Below, piece by piece: positions 33,301-42,330 of a DNA stretch of 64,000 nucleotides. Below the pieces are notes generated by a model. It had not been told where the DNA came from and made no database searches. It saw only the letters and a list, made by a program, of their open reading frames with translations. The position numbers were made by a program, and so were the translations under genes. Source of the DNA: an uncultured Bacteroidia bacterium (GTDB lineage Bacteria > Bacteroidota > Bacteroidia > Bacteroidales > UBA932). The stretch lies in assembly GCA_902784435.1 (NCBI GenBank), contig CACZUR010000006.1, forward strand, positions 28,727 to 92,726, in the 5' to 3' direction. Position 1 is the stretch's first letter. The number at the start of each line of letters is the position of its first letter.

Positions 33301-33773
33301 ACCAGATCGTGGACGAAAGAGGCTTCGTCCACCCTCGCGAAGTCCCCATTGATGGCACGTTCCAGACCGTCGTCGGCTGCACTGAGGGCAATGAACTGGA
33401 TGTAGCAGTCCCGCTGTGCTTCTCCGGTGAGCTGCACGTGGAAGGGATAGCCGCTTACGCCGGGATCGTAGGTGAATGTGGGGTCCGTATCAGCCTCGGA
33501 CGGGCCAGGACGGGCAGCGGCCACCTCACGGAGGATGTCGCTGTCGTCGAAGACGGCAACATAGAGTTTGGCGATGGTTACGTCACCTACCTCGCCGAAG
33601 GCCTTGGTGGCCCAGCCGGTTTCCCCTTCGGGAAGGTCCAGCGAGCCGCTGATGAACACTTTCCCGTCTACGGGGCCGTTGTCAGGCTCTTCGATTTCCT
33701 CCCTGATGCAGGAAACGAGCGTCAGGGCCAGGAGCAGGAAAGCGTATCGTAAATATCCTAGTGTGTTCGTCAT
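30363..33773 (-). CDS. large fimbrial tip/adhesin-like lipoprotein with Big_2-type Ig domain
   Basis: A 1136-residue lipoprotein (lipobox LVSC, Cys22), last gene of the fimbrial operon. The N-terminal ~450 residues resemble fimbrial minor subunits, with WATKAFG (Lys57), an AKLYVAVFDD strand and GYMPADFEY. Next comes an ordinary beta-rich section, then residues ~690-770 with a bacterial Ig-like (Big_2) signature: VGGSATVKATTTSSGAITYS, VNPTTGLVTAVAAGTATVTA. A second related Ig-like repeat follows. The C-terminal ~270 residues (WEIRNVEI end, SAGATLIFEHTGEYFY, VKVMISKDGGANWADA) look like a jelly-roll adhesin domain. Size, position and domain make-up suggest a tip adhesin; the ligand is unknown. 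Confidence 0.7.
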   Translation of the reverse strand: MTNTLGYLRYAFLLLALTLVSCIREEIEEPDNGPVDGKVFISGSLDLPEGETGWATKAFGEVGDVTIAKLYVAVFDDSDILREVAAARPGPSEADTDPTFTYDPGVSGYPFHVQLTGEAQRDCYIQFIALSAADDGLERAINGDFARVDEASFVHDLVTENTNVAYWGRMYVNTITRNTHFSNIQMIRNFAKVLVKLPDGGIPNFTLLGFKVFDAPSKGTVAPFNNNADDYITGDLIRIKYDRFADYASASGQANPYTWLTESKGYHGYMPADFEYDALTSYYNESSSAGMESLWISPSGADYLYECSYRPKRNPFIIMKAQYGSGTYYYKADFVFNNEEFGITEYYDILRNFQYVFTISKVTGPGKNTVYEAVHSIALNNFHGSTLAQELTNISSGDSHLFVSTTDALITGGTEFVFYYKNLSGSTPANGDVTIKPRDPSDGNWVVKRNSVVVEEVETLRPDIVISDADETSATWEDWRKVTVRLTDLSSLKKGDVYKQDLVIKNNDGLSRVLTLTLRHPFALKVDADDIVAKTEDTDFNVRFTIPAGLTEHRFPLVFYVEQENNTLYPKALPAADKDKALVAAYGYSHIPGNTSNRGYYFRRTVTWNEYNRAATDSEGNKTFVCQFRTLQANSATTVWVFPTEDAPYFVVFDDVENDYINKDTFTNDFITPEVKFPFKGLQLAVGGSATVKATTTSSGAITYSVSPSGVVTVNPTTGLVTAVAAGTATVTASVAATGAYASASDSYTVNVTSGTPSELSVQWDYEPPHVIRVDQIVQGPLAVASTKDGYTGTVTFTYSTASSDGGAVAVLNESTADSDGYVQLRGTTAGTVRVTATASASGGDCAATSQSISFDIQVVANHPEPGTVYHSETFLGPTLGDYTYTETVTVQGVDRHEDFDTYTTYNAGNSYEPRGVWYAYYNKQQNSGNGAAASAYGSVEAPTSRWDPENAKTVTDYHNKSLASHAQLISKEIDLSSSAGATLIFEHTGEYFYNSVTFSDMQEAGTHMRNDVKVMISKDGGANWADATIKHYPDGYNWVFVRTSVDIPADYLTEHFRLLFDYTSVGGTEVQKEDAEGHPLYYAVDNGGEGGTERILTTETTENTGYPVMVIDKENPGRAGTWEIRNVEIKERVQY

Positions 33774-33787
33774 ATCCCAAGAGGCAG

Positions 33788-36265
33788 TTATAGCATCGGA
33801 GTGAATTTGTAGGAATTATCCCCAAGCGGGGGCGTATCGCCCCAGTACCAGGCGTCGTAGACACAACGGCATGCGCCGTCAGAGTAATTCGTCGTGTTTT
33901 TAATAATTTTACCCTGATTATAATAGTAGCCGCTTGCCGCCCAGTAGCACGCGCTTGCGTCAGTGGTGTTAAAGAGAACTGGGATAGTTTCGTCCGCCTG
34001 TCTGGAAATAATAAACATAATCTCCGCTTCTGTCGGCAGTCTCCACCGGCCGGCCGGATATCCGCCTTCCTGGTAAGTGGCACACTTCTTTTTGGCTTCC
34101 TCAAATGAGAGTCCGAAACCATCTGCACCATATTGGGAAGCATGGGCGGAATTAACTAGATAGTAGGGGGCAATGATATTGTTTTTACTATGGTCCGTCT
34201 GCCCGATTTTTATCTGGTTTGCCATTTCGCCCCAGGCTGCTGTGGTAATTGCATACCGCCTGACCTCCGTGTAAGGTGTAGTATAAGCACCCATCCCGGT
34301 AAGGTAATCCACCAATTTGGGCGTTCCGGTAAAATCGTTATCAACCCTGGGGTCGCCAATGCGATACTTCGGGTTTGTGGCGGTTGTCGATGCGCCCTCC
34401 ACGACATTGACCGAATAACTGTCGTTGTTTTCATGGAAAGAGGACAAATGGACGGCCGTCAGTTTATTCATCGTCAGATTCGCCCCGGTAGGAGTACTAT
34501 ACATATTTCCATAGGGGGTGTATACCATGTAAGAACTTTCTCCATTTTGGAGATCACGGTTCTGTTCCATACGATTCCTTGTACCTACAAAGCCATATCC
34601 CGCGGCAGGCGTCGTATAGTTAGCCCCCCTATAATAAGAAGCGCTTCTGTAATAGCCTGTCCATCCAGCAGCCGTGTGTGCGTAGGCGTTGGCAAAAGGA
34701 GCCGGCGCAACAAGCCTGAAATAGCCGTCTACAAAAGCATTTCCACCGTCCTTCGTATCAATATAGATAGGCGGTCGCTGCGTGAGTTTGATGGTCTCCG
34801 TTTTCCCATCGGCGTTTTGGATAACGGCCTCTATGTCCCAGGCTACGTACATGTCGCTCAGGGAATGCTCAATCTTCAGGTACGAATTGCCGTCGTCGTC
34901 CCATTCATTCCAGCTTGTGGTAATGCCCAGGGCGCTGATGGCGTCGTCCGATGTGGCCGTGTAGGTTTCCATGTCAGTTCCTGCGGCAGTCCTTCGGATA
35001 TACTGTACCTTGGTAATTTTGCTGCGGGATACACCCGTTTCTACCAGCGGGGAGGACGAGATATAGTAATAGCGGGCCGTCGTCTCATTGTCGATGGTCT
35101 GCTCCGGCTCATCTACCACCAGATACTGGTAGGTATGAAGGTCTGCCGGAATGTCTCCCTGTCCGCCGGCGCTGATGGAGAAATTAATCCAGTTCATTAC
35201 CGAATAAGAGCACTCGTTTACCCAGACGGGATCTTCCTCCTCCCGGGCCCCCAGAGTGTTAATGTTCACAAGGATGCGATAGTAGTGGTTGCCTTCTATC
35301 TGTGTATCGTCCAGGGTGGGGCTCAAACGGTAGGTCCTGTACTCCACATTCTGTCCGCCTGCCTTGATACGCCAGGGGATGCGGATGCGGATTTCGGGAA
35401 CCTTGGCACCGGAACCGGAAAAATCCAGCGGGTAGGTATAGAAGGGAATATGGCTGTAGATATAGTCTGTCTTGCCCGTTATCCGGTTTTCTTCCGGCAG
35501 TTCCGTCAGGAGTCGTTCGGCCGTGGTGAAGTAGTCGGCATCCTGCAGGGTATAGTTTCCGTCTACGGCGCCGCGCTTGGCAGCGTTGGCCATCCGGATG
35601 TACATCGGGGCACCGGCGGGACGTTCCCATTTCTGGTTGAGTTCGTCCGTGGTTTCCGTGGCAATACGGAAATAAAGCTGAATCCTGGCCGCCGAGCGCC
35701 GTACATCTACGGAACCGGTAGCTGTGACAATGTCCTCGGCGTCTACGTGGAGCGTCACGGTGCCGGCCTCTACTGCGGACATCACAAAACTGTTCTGTAC
35801 GCCCTGTACGGCGAAGTCCGTGGTAAGCACTTTGGCTTTGAGCTGTGCCATGGTGGGGGAAGCGCCATAGTCCAGCGAGGCATTGCAGATGACATAGACC
35901 TTGCAGGTGTTGCCGTCCGCGATGCTTCCGAACATGCTTTCGCCCACGCTGTTGGGGAAGGCCACCCTTACACGATAGCCCCCGGTGATGGCCTCGGCAC
36001 TGCGTCCCTTTACCTGGAAAACGGCAGGGGTGTTTTCGTTGGCGCCCGCCGGGAAGAAGAAACAGTCTACCGTATGGACCGTATTCTCGTGGAGGGCGTC
36101 GTCACCGGCTTCGGTATCCGCCTTCGTTTGCATCACCGGAGCCAGATTGGAGATGGTGAGCTCGATGCAGTGGTCCGGGATGGCGCTGTCCGACGGCTCC
36201 AGGCCGTCCTTGCAGGCGACCGGAAGCAGCAGGAAAAGGAAATATGCCAGGTATCTTGTTTTCAT
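33788..36265 (-). CDS. fimbrial minor/tip lipoprotein with C-terminal lectin-like (Lcl/FGE-type) domain
   Basis: An 825-residue lipoprotein (lipobox PVAC, Cys18). The N-terminus resembles fimbrial minor subunits, with QTKADTEAG (Lys48), VDCFFFPAG and MNWINFSIS. The last ~200 residues resemble the DUF1566/Lcl C-terminal or FGE-like fold: EEAKKKCATYQEGGYPAGRW, RLPTEAEIMFIISRQ, CYWAASGYYYNQG and ARCVYDAWYW-like ending with paired Cys (ACYW, GACRC). Such domains are found on carbohydrate- or matrix-binding surface proteins. This half is lower in GC than the other end of the gene, hinting at a swapped-in module. It starts 6 bp after the preceding fimbrillin. Confidence 0.7.
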   Translation of the reverse strand: MKTRYLAYFLFLLLPVACKDGLEPSDSAIPDHCIELTISNLAPVMQTKADTEAGDDALHENTVHTVDCFFFPAGANENTPAVFQVKGRSAEAITGGYRVRVAFPNSVGESMFGSIADGNTCKVYVICNASLDYGASPTMAQLKAKVLTTDFAVQGVQNSFVMSAVEAGTVTLHVDAEDIVTATGSVDVRRSAARIQLYFRIATETTDELNQKWERPAGAPMYIRMANAAKRGAVDGNYTLQDADYFTTAERLLTELPEENRITGKTDYIYSHIPFYTYPLDFSGSGAKVPEIRIRIPWRIKAGGQNVEYRTYRLSPTLDDTQIEGNHYYRILVNINTLGAREEEDPVWVNECSYSVMNWINFSISAGGQGDIPADLHTYQYLVVDEPEQTIDNETTARYYYISSSPLVETGVSRSKITKVQYIRRTAAGTDMETYTATSDDAISALGITTSWNEWDDDGNSYLKIEHSLSDMYVAWDIEAVIQNADGKTETIKLTQRPPIYIDTKDGGNAFVDGYFRLVAPAPFANAYAHTAAGWTGYYRSASYYRGANYTTPAAGYGFVGTRNRMEQNRDLQNGESSYMVYTPYGNMYSTPTGANLTMNKLTAVHLSSFHENNDSYSVNVVEGASTTATNPKYRIGDPRVDNDFTGTPKLVDYLTGMGAYTTPYTEVRRYAITTAAWGEMANQIKIGQTDHSKNNIIAPYYLVNSAHASQYGADGFGLSFEEAKKKCATYQEGGYPAGRWRLPTEAEIMFIISRQADETIPVLFNTTDASACYWAASGYYYNQGKIIKNTTNYSDGACRCVYDAWYWGDTPPLGDNSYKFTPML

Positions 36266-36271
36266 ATTGTG

Positions 36272-38425
36272 TCAGTTCGCATTCTGAATCAGGGTCCATT
36301 CCGTTACACCGGCTTTGTCCACCATATCCAGCGCCACAATCACGTCGCCGTTGATGTCCACGTAGTACATACGCAGTTTGGCACGGCTGCTCACGTCGGC
36401 GGCATCGTTTCGTGCCCGGACATAAATGCTGGTTTCTACGCCCGGTTCGATGGGACCGCCCACGGCCGAAACGGGCGTATTCTCGGCATCCAGGAGGATG
36501 TTGCCGCTTGCATCGGTGAAGGCGAAGGCCGGGTCTCCCACCAGCGAAGCCTGCCAGCGGACATAGCGTCCTGCGCCCAGGGTGAAGTAGAAACGGGCCA
36601 CGCGTCCGCCGATGTTGATGTTACCCAGGGCATCGGCGCTTTCCACGGTTGTTCCGTCGTAGGTCAGGTGCTGGATGAACTGGTTTTTGACATTGGTGAA
36701 GTCAAAATCCTGATTGGCCAGATCCCAGGGTTTGGGAATGACATTCAGTGTGAGAGCATCGCTGTTGATCAGGAGATTCACCGTGTAGGCGTGCCCGCCC
36801 TGGAAGGGCGATGTAATTTCGCCTTCCAGCTCGGTTTCAGTGATGCTGTTCACGGTAATGGACGAGAGGGTCGGCGTACCGCCGGAAGTCCAGGGTACGG
36901 AATCTCCGTTGTCTGAGATGGGAACATTAGGCCAGTCTGGGGCCTGATTGGTAATCCGGTTTCCCCAACTTGGGTCATGTTCATCCTTTACGTAATTATT
37001 TACGTTCGGACGTGGATAATCGTTTTCGTTAGGCGTGTCCCATCCTATAAACCTCGTAACTGTGACCATTGTTGTTACATCTTGCGTCCACGTTTCCGTG
37101 CGGGTACGGGTGCGTGTTTCCGTAATGGTACGGGTATCGGTGGTCTGGTATTTGCCCGAAAGGTCGAGGGTTTGGTAGGTCAGATTCACCGAAACCGCAT
37201 CTCCATCCTGCGCCCGGGGAATGACGTACAACGAATGATCCGAGAGCAGAGTAGTGGGGGTAACCGATATACCGGAATGAGCTTCATACTGAGCCTGGGT
37301 GATTTCTGTTGGCGCCGGGTTAAAGTCGTAGCGGAGTGAAGGTGTGAGCGCCCCGAAGTCCGCCGCCTGCGGCAAGGCATAATCACCTGGCGTAGTATTA
37401 GTCCAGGAAGGAACACCAGCGGAGGCGTTATCCAGCAAGAGCGTTCCACCACGGTTGAAATGCTGAAAACGGATGTCAGACAGTAAGTAGCGTTTGCCAC
37501 TGGCTGTGGTCGTGGTTGTACTGGACTGATCCACAGTACGGGTCTGGGTCTCCTGTGTTGTTTTAGTTAGTGTGAGTGTCCAATGGTGGTAGTAATCTCG
37601 TGTCGGGCGCCAACTTAAATCCGCTCCGTGTTGAACAAACTCTCCATAACTACCACTCGTGTATGTAATACTATATTCCGCTTCGGTCTCGTAATTATCA
37701 TCATCCGGCCAGTCTTCTTCAACTCTTTCGACACGCGTCTCAGGGTTACCCGGCTCACCCATACCATCCAAGTCTCCGGAAATGGTGAAATCAACCTTAG
37801 CCAGGGCATGGTGGAAGTGCATGTCCACGAAGCCGCTGGGGAAGTCCGTTTCCTTTACGTCCTTGTGCGGGAGGCCGTCGGCATTGGTGCCCCAGAGAAG
37901 GTCGTTCTGGGCCTCCAGGCTGGCCTCGGTAAGGTCGGCAGCCATGGTGTAGGGAATCTGCGGCACGCCACCTTTCGTGTAACTGGCGGCGGCCTGGAAC
38001 GGCGCGTACGGTGCAAAGGCGAAGAAGGAGAGCCGGTGGCCTTCGGCCGTGGGCCAGTACTCTTCCGGCGTTAGGTATTTCCACTGGGAGGCATCCCAGT
38101 AAAACTGGCGCTTGTCCAGTACCACGCCAAAGTCTGTATAATCCGTCTTCCCGTTCTGGAAATCCTCGGCCCCGGTGTACAGGGCATATACCCCGAATCC
38201 GCCGTTGGCGCCGGACTGTCCGTCCTTAAGGTCTTCCAGACCGTCTATGTTGCTGCCCTTGGTAACCGGAATCCAGTCCTCGTCCAGGAAAGGGGAGATG
38301 TGAATCCGGCCCGTTCCCGCAAGGGGAAGTTCCGGCTCAAGCGTCCGTTTCCCGCAGGCGGTCACAAGCAGGGCTGCCAGCAGGAAAAGACAAGACGGAA
38401 TATGTAAAACTCTTTTGGTCATCAT
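36272..38425 (-). CDS. fimbrillin-family (Mfa-like) lipoprotein, enlarged
   Basis: A 717-residue lipoprotein (lipobox VTAC, Cys24), roughly 1.7 times the size of the neighbouring fimbrillins. It keeps PVTKGSN (Lys56), GGFGVYALYTG, YWPTAEGHRLSFFAFAPY, NDLLWGTNA and FHHALAKVDFTISG, all conserved strands of the family. The extra length is a central stretch (~residues 240-480) rich in Thr and Arg, including TRTITETRTRTRTETWTQ and SSTTTTTASG, encoded by DNA visibly less GC-rich than the flanks. It overlaps the upstream gene by ATGA. Likely an accessory or adaptor pilin. Confidence 0.8.
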   Translation of the reverse strand: MMTKRVLHIPSCLFLLAALLVTACGKRTLEPELPLAGTGRIHISPFLDEDWIPVTKGSNIDGLEDLKDGQSGANGGFGVYALYTGAEDFQNGKTDYTDFGVVLDKRQFYWDASQWKYLTPEEYWPTAEGHRLSFFAFAPYAPFQAAASYTKGGVPQIPYTMAADLTEASLEAQNDLLWGTNADGLPHKDVKETDFPSGFVDMHFHHALAKVDFTISGDLDGMGEPGNPETRVERVEEDWPDDDNYETEAEYSITYTSGSYGEFVQHGADLSWRPTRDYYHHWTLTLTKTTQETQTRTVDQSSTTTTTASGKRYLLSDIRFQHFNRGGTLLLDNASAGVPSWTNTTPGDYALPQAADFGALTPSLRYDFNPAPTEITQAQYEAHSGISVTPTTLLSDHSLYVIPRAQDGDAVSVNLTYQTLDLSGKYQTTDTRTITETRTRTRTETWTQDVTTMVTVTRFIGWDTPNENDYPRPNVNNYVKDEHDPSWGNRITNQAPDWPNVPISDNGDSVPWTSGGTPTLSSITVNSITETELEGEITSPFQGGHAYTVNLLINSDALTLNVIPKPWDLANQDFDFTNVKNQFIQHLTYDGTTVESADALGNINIGGRVARFYFTLGAGRYVRWQASLVGDPAFAFTDASGNILLDAENTPVSAVGGPIEPGVETSIYVRARNDAADVSSRAKLRMYYVDINGDVIVALDMVDKAGVTEWTLIQNAN

Positions 38426-39681
38426 GGCTCATTGGAGGTGTGGTGAAGGAAGACATCTTCGATGCCGGTCTCCCAGTCTGTTACCGATACGGCCTGCACC
38501 CGGATGGCATGGAGGGTGAGGTTAATCCGGTAAGTGTAAATCTTGCCGGGCAGCCATTCGTCCAAATCGTCGGAATGAAGCGGAGCGGACAGGACGTTGT
38601 CGGCGTATCTGTATTCATAGTAGGCCGGGTCGGGGGTGCCGTCGGCCAGGTAAACCTTGTTGTTTTTATCTTTCCAGCGAGTGATGTCAAATGTGACTTC
38701 GATTTCTGCGTCGCCGTCGGCCGGGAAAGACTGGGGAATCATCAGGAGCACATCCTCGGGATCGTCTCCGGTGCGGTCCGTGACAATGCTGGCTTCTTCG
38801 ACGTCGCTGCTGGTACGGTAGCGGGAATGCTGGGACCAGGTCAGGTTTACATGTTTGCGGCCGGTGTCGGTGTTGTTCTCTGCGTGTGCAGCCGCCGGAA
38901 CGGGAATGCAGCGCGCACGCACCGCCACGCCGGTGAAACGGATAGAGCGCACGTCCACGGTGATGTTGTCGTTGTTCACGGTAGAAGTGTTAACCGATTC
39001 TATTCGAACCTGGCTGAGGGCATGGTGGAAGTAGAATTTCACCTTCCCGTTTTCCAGTCCGGTGAGCCCCTGGGTATGGCTGCTCTCTTTCCAGAGCGCC
39101 CGGCTCTGATCCATGCACAGGTCGGAAACCATGAAGTCTACATGCTCCGAGACATCTTCCGGCACAATGTATTTGAAGCCTACCAGACCGTTGCGGCTGC
39201 CGTCGCTGTCCAGGAAGGGCTCCACGCTGAATCCGGTATCGGTAGAAGCATCTTCTCCGGTGCGCGAAACATTCTCGCTGTAAGGATAATAGGCAATGAA
39301 GGAGATGCGGTCGTTCACGTTGCTGGGCCAGTAGCGGGAACGGTCGTAGGTGTAGTCAGGGGTACCCACCGTCACCTGCTCGTTATAGAAGAGGTTGGGC
39401 CGGTTGGCGTTTACGCCGTCCTCCCAGCTGCCGTGCTGCGTAGTGCCGCCGCCGTCTTCGTACAGCGGATGGAAATAGCCGAACACACCCATGCTGGTGC
39501 CTGTGGACAAATCGTGGCCGCCCACGAACAGGTCGGTGTCTGCCTTGGTGGTAGTGGGACGGGGGGTGTACCAGGAGAAGCCGATGGGTTCTTCCTGGGA
39601 TACCTCGTCCACACTGATCCTGGCGCAGGACAGTGCAGCCAGAGTGGCAAGGGTCAATATGAAGATTTGCTTTACGTGCAT
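38422..39681 (-). CDS. fimbrillin-family (Mfa-like) lipoprotein
   Basis: A 419-residue lipoprotein (lipobox ALSC, Cys19). Family signatures in order: TTTKADTD (Lys46), MGVFGYFHPLY, PNLFYNEQVTV, SRYWPSNVNDRISFIAYYPY, VDFMVSDLCMD, VKFYFHHALSQVRIESVN, and a terminal VSVTDWETGI, which in this family corresponds to the final strand that becomes the donor strand after maturation. Two bases separate it from the upstream fimbrillin, and ATGA overlaps the downstream one, so subunits are made in coupled fashion. Which subunit is the shaft cannot be told. Confidence 0.87.
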   Translation of the reverse strand: MHVKQIFILTLATLAALSCARISVDEVSQEEPIGFSWYTPRPTTTKADTDLFVGGHDLSTGTSMGVFGYFHPLYEDGGGTTQHGSWEDGVNANRPNLFYNEQVTVGTPDYTYDRSRYWPSNVNDRISFIAYYPYSENVSRTGEDASTDTGFSVEPFLDSDGSRNGLVGFKYIVPEDVSEHVDFMVSDLCMDQSRALWKESSHTQGLTGLENGKVKFYFHHALSQVRIESVNTSTVNNDNITVDVRSIRFTGVAVRARCIPVPAAAHAENNTDTGRKHVNLTWSQHSRYRTSSDVEEASIVTDRTGDDPEDVLLMIPQSFPADGDAEIEVTFDITRWKDKNNKVYLADGTPDPAYYEYRYADNVLSAPLHSDDLDEWLPGKIYTYRINLTLHAIRVQAVSVTDWETGIEDVFLHHTSNEP

Positions 39682-39683
39682 GG

Positions 39684-40868
39684 CTAGTTGCTCAAATCGG
39701 TTGTTACGTCAACAGTCCATTCTTCCACCACGGTTGCGGTGAATTCTATCCGGTCCAAGCCGGCCTGGATGTAGTAGATGTATCGGTGGCCGGGTTCCCA
39801 GCTGGTTACGCCATATCCGTCTGCGCCGGTCTTGAACAGACGTTTCTCGGCATGGTTGTCGCTGTACAGGATGGCGTCTGCGACAGGGTCTGCGTAAGGC
39901 TCCTGGGATGCGAAGAAAATGTCGTAGGTGATGTCGATGGTGGCATCGGCACGGATTTCCTGCGGCATCAGGATGAATGCTACCAGCGGTTCATGACGGT
40001 CGATGGCAATGGGCTCCGTAATCACGGGGTCGTAGGTGAAAAGGTTGGCCGGCGTGTCCGGGACGCTCCAGCTGAGGGGAGCAGCCGTCGGATCTGCGCA
40101 GGTTCCCGATTTCTTGAGCTGGGAGATGGAAATGTCCTTGATACGCACTTCGGAGTCCTCCTTCAGCCGGAATTCCACCAGCGACAGGGCGTGGCGGAAA
40201 TTGAGCAGGACGTTTCCGTCCAGACTGGGCTTAGTGAGGTCCTTGATGGGGCTGGCAAACATCAGGTCCACCATCTTTTCGGGGTCTGTACTCTGGGTGA
40301 AGGTCGCCGCGGGCAGGCCGGACGTGGTGTTGGCATACGGGACAGATGTACTGCCGGACTGCCAGAACTGGAGTACTGCGTCCGTACCGGTGTACATGGC
40401 TGCGCCGTCACCCGTATGGCTGGTGTGGGGATAGTAGCCCCAGAAACTCAGTTTGTCGGCGTGTGCGCTGGTGGCGCCGTTTCCGTCCGTGCGGGTTTCG
40501 TTGGGCCAGTATTTGATGGGACTGTAGGTCCAGGAGCCGTCGCTCTGTTTGGTTACAGCCTGATTGTACATGAAGTCAGGAATATTGGAGGCGCCGTCTG
40601 CCGCCCAGGAACCATCGGTATTGCCATTCCCGTCGTGGTAGAACCCGAACACGCCAATCTGCGCATCTGTGGCGAACTGCGTAACGCCCGGAGCCACGAA
40701 GCTCCCGTCCGCCTTGGTGGCACGGGCTGCATAGGTGGAGAAGGTTACGGGAACATTCTCCCTGGCGGTGTCGCCCACCAGGTCTATTTTCCCGCACCCC
40801 GCCAGAACCGCTCCGGTAAGGAGGACCGTCAGGTACCTTAATATATATATATGAGTTGTCTTTTTCAT
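39684..40868 (-). CDS. fimbrillin-family (Mfa-like) lipoprotein
   Basis: A 394-residue lipoprotein (lipobox LAGC, Cys25). Conserved stretches: RATKADGSF (Lys52), IGVFGFYHDGN, PDFMYNQAVTK, PIKYWPNETR, KLSFWGYYPH, VDLMFASPIKD, LNFRHALSLVEFRL and a terminal VEEWTVDVT strand. It is very close in layout to the two fimbrillins upstream. A 48-bp gap with a GC-rich imperfect hairpin separates it from the preceding gene. Function as a pilus subunit is inferred from family and operon. Confidence 0.88.
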   Translation of the reverse strand: MKKTTHIYILRYLTVLLTGAVLAGCGKIDLVGDTARENVPVTFSTYAARATKADGSFVAPGVTQFATDAQIGVFGFYHDGNGNTDGSWAADGASNIPDFMYNQAVTKQSDGSWTYSPIKYWPNETRTDGNGATSAHADKLSFWGYYPHTSHTGDGAAMYTGTDAVLQFWQSGSTSVPYANTTSGLPAATFTQSTDPEKMVDLMFASPIKDLTKPSLDGNVLLNFRHALSLVEFRLKEDSEVRIKDISISQLKKSGTCADPTAAPLSWSVPDTPANLFTYDPVITEPIAIDRHEPLVAFILMPQEIRADATIDITYDIFFASQEPYADPVADAILYSDNHAEKRLFKTGADGYGVTSWEPGHRYIYYIQAGLDRIEFTATVVEEWTVDVTTDLSN

Positions 40869-40916
40869 ATGGTACCCCGGAGGGCGGTCAGGCCCGCCGG
40901 GATAAAAAGCACGTTA

Positions 40917-42302
40917 CTACAGGTTGGCCGGGAGGTCAACGGTAACGTCATCGTAGTCGTCGATGACACCGTCGGGAACACCGGCGGGGCCGCTGATGTC
41001 AGCTCTGCCCAGCGTCCAGTCTTCTACGGTGGCTTCGAAGGCGGCATCGTTCAGGCCCAGGATCATCTTCAGGTTGTATTTCTTGTTCTCCTCGATGGTG
41101 GGGAACTTGATCTGCTTGAACACGGTCTGGGGAACCTCGGTGAAGGTCTTGGGCAACTTGGCGTCGTAGGTGCGCACCGTGTAGGTGATGGTCACGTTGA
41201 GGACGGGAGCGGTGCCGGGGATGAGGATGATGGGGTTGGCCTCGTCCTTATAGGCGTTCACGGGCTGCTTGGTAACACCCTTGTTCACGGCGGAGAACTC
41301 GGTTACACCGGGAACTTCCTTCAGCCATTCGGCCAATTCGCTGGCGCCGGCGGCCACCTCAGTGGCATCGGCGGAAATCTCCTGACGGAACTGGAGGGCC
41401 TTGGGGGTGTCGGAATCCAGCGTGAATTTGCCGGTGTACAGGTCCAGCGTAGCGGTCTGGGGCTCGGTGGCGTAGGACACGATGTTGCCGTTGATGTCCG
41501 TCAGGACGCCGTCGGCCGGAGCGCTCTCCAGGATAATCTTGGAAACGGTGATTTTGGTACCGGTGGCGGTGCCGAAGTCGTCGATGGTGCCGGCAATGTA
41601 GTCGTCGGTGGGACCGGCGGTGGGGTTGGCCACAATGATCAGGCCGTTGGCCTTGTAGGCGGGATCATCGGGGTCGGTGATGCCTTCCTGGGAGCCGGCC
41701 AGCTTGGACAGCAGGTGACGGAAGGTGAACTTGATGGTTTCGGCGGTGCGGGTGAGGTCGATGTTGACGTCTTCATCCTTGTTGGCGTCGGTCAGGTTTG
41801 CACCGGTCTTGTAGCCCCACAGGAGGTCTACGTTGGGAGCGTCGGGAGCAAAGGCGTAGTTCACCAGGTTGTGCTTGGAGGTGGCGTCAATGTCGAAGCC
41901 CTTGATGCCGGTGGTCTCGGTGGTACCGGGTTCGGCATACGGAGCATAGGCAAAGAAGCTCACATACTGGTCTTTGGCTTCCTGTCCGTTGGTGGGGTTG
42001 GGCCAGTAGCGGATGGGGCTGTATTCCCAGGCGCTGGTGCCATAGGCCACCTTCTGGTTGTACATGAAGTTGTTGTCGGAGGCTTCATACTCGTCCGTAC
42101 CGGTGAAGGTGGCGAACACACCGAAGCCGTGCTCTTTCAGGGCGTCCAGATTGATGTCATCCGTAACGCCGGCTTTGGTCTGGACGCGTCCGGTGTAGGC
42201 GCCGAAGGAAACGGCGTTTTCCGGAACGAAGGTCTTCACTTCGTTCTTGGCGCATCCGGCCATCACAGCTGCAAAGGCAGCAAAAAGGATAATCTTTTTC
42301 AT
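40917..42302 (-). CDS. fimbrillin-family (Mfa-like) lipoprotein
   Basis: A 461-residue lipoprotein (lipobox VMAGC, Cys16). VQTKAGVT (Lys43), FGVFATFTG, NNFMYNQKVAYG, SPIRYWPNPTNG, YVSFFAYAPYAEP, VDLLWGYKTG and IKFTFRHLLSKLAG run in the order seen in the next two paralogues, followed by a final VEDWTLGRAD strand. The sequence NFMYNQKVAYGTSAWEYSP is nearly shared with the 42331-43587 and 43673-44983 products, so the three arose by recent duplication. 28 bp separates it from the upstream gene. Confidence 0.9.
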   Translation of the reverse strand: MKKIILFAAFAAVMAGCAKNEVKTFVPENAVSFGAYTGRVQTKAGVTDDINLDALKEHGFGVFATFTGTDEYEASDNNFMYNQKVAYGTSAWEYSPIRYWPNPTNGQEAKDQYVSFFAYAPYAEPGTTETTGIKGFDIDATSKHNLVNYAFAPDAPNVDLLWGYKTGANLTDANKDEDVNIDLTRTAETIKFTFRHLLSKLAGSQEGITDPDDPAYKANGLIIVANPTAGPTDDYIAGTIDDFGTATGTKITVSKIILESAPADGVLTDINGNIVSYATEPQTATLDLYTGKFTLDSDTPKALQFRQEISADATEVAAGASELAEWLKEVPGVTEFSAVNKGVTKQPVNAYKDEANPIILIPGTAPVLNVTITYTVRTYDAKLPKTFTEVPQTVFKQIKFPTIEENKKYNLKMILGLNDAAFEATVEDWTLGRADISGPAGVPDGVIDDYDDVTVDLPANL

Positions 42303-42330
42303 GTTTGTTTTATATAGCTATATATTTGTG

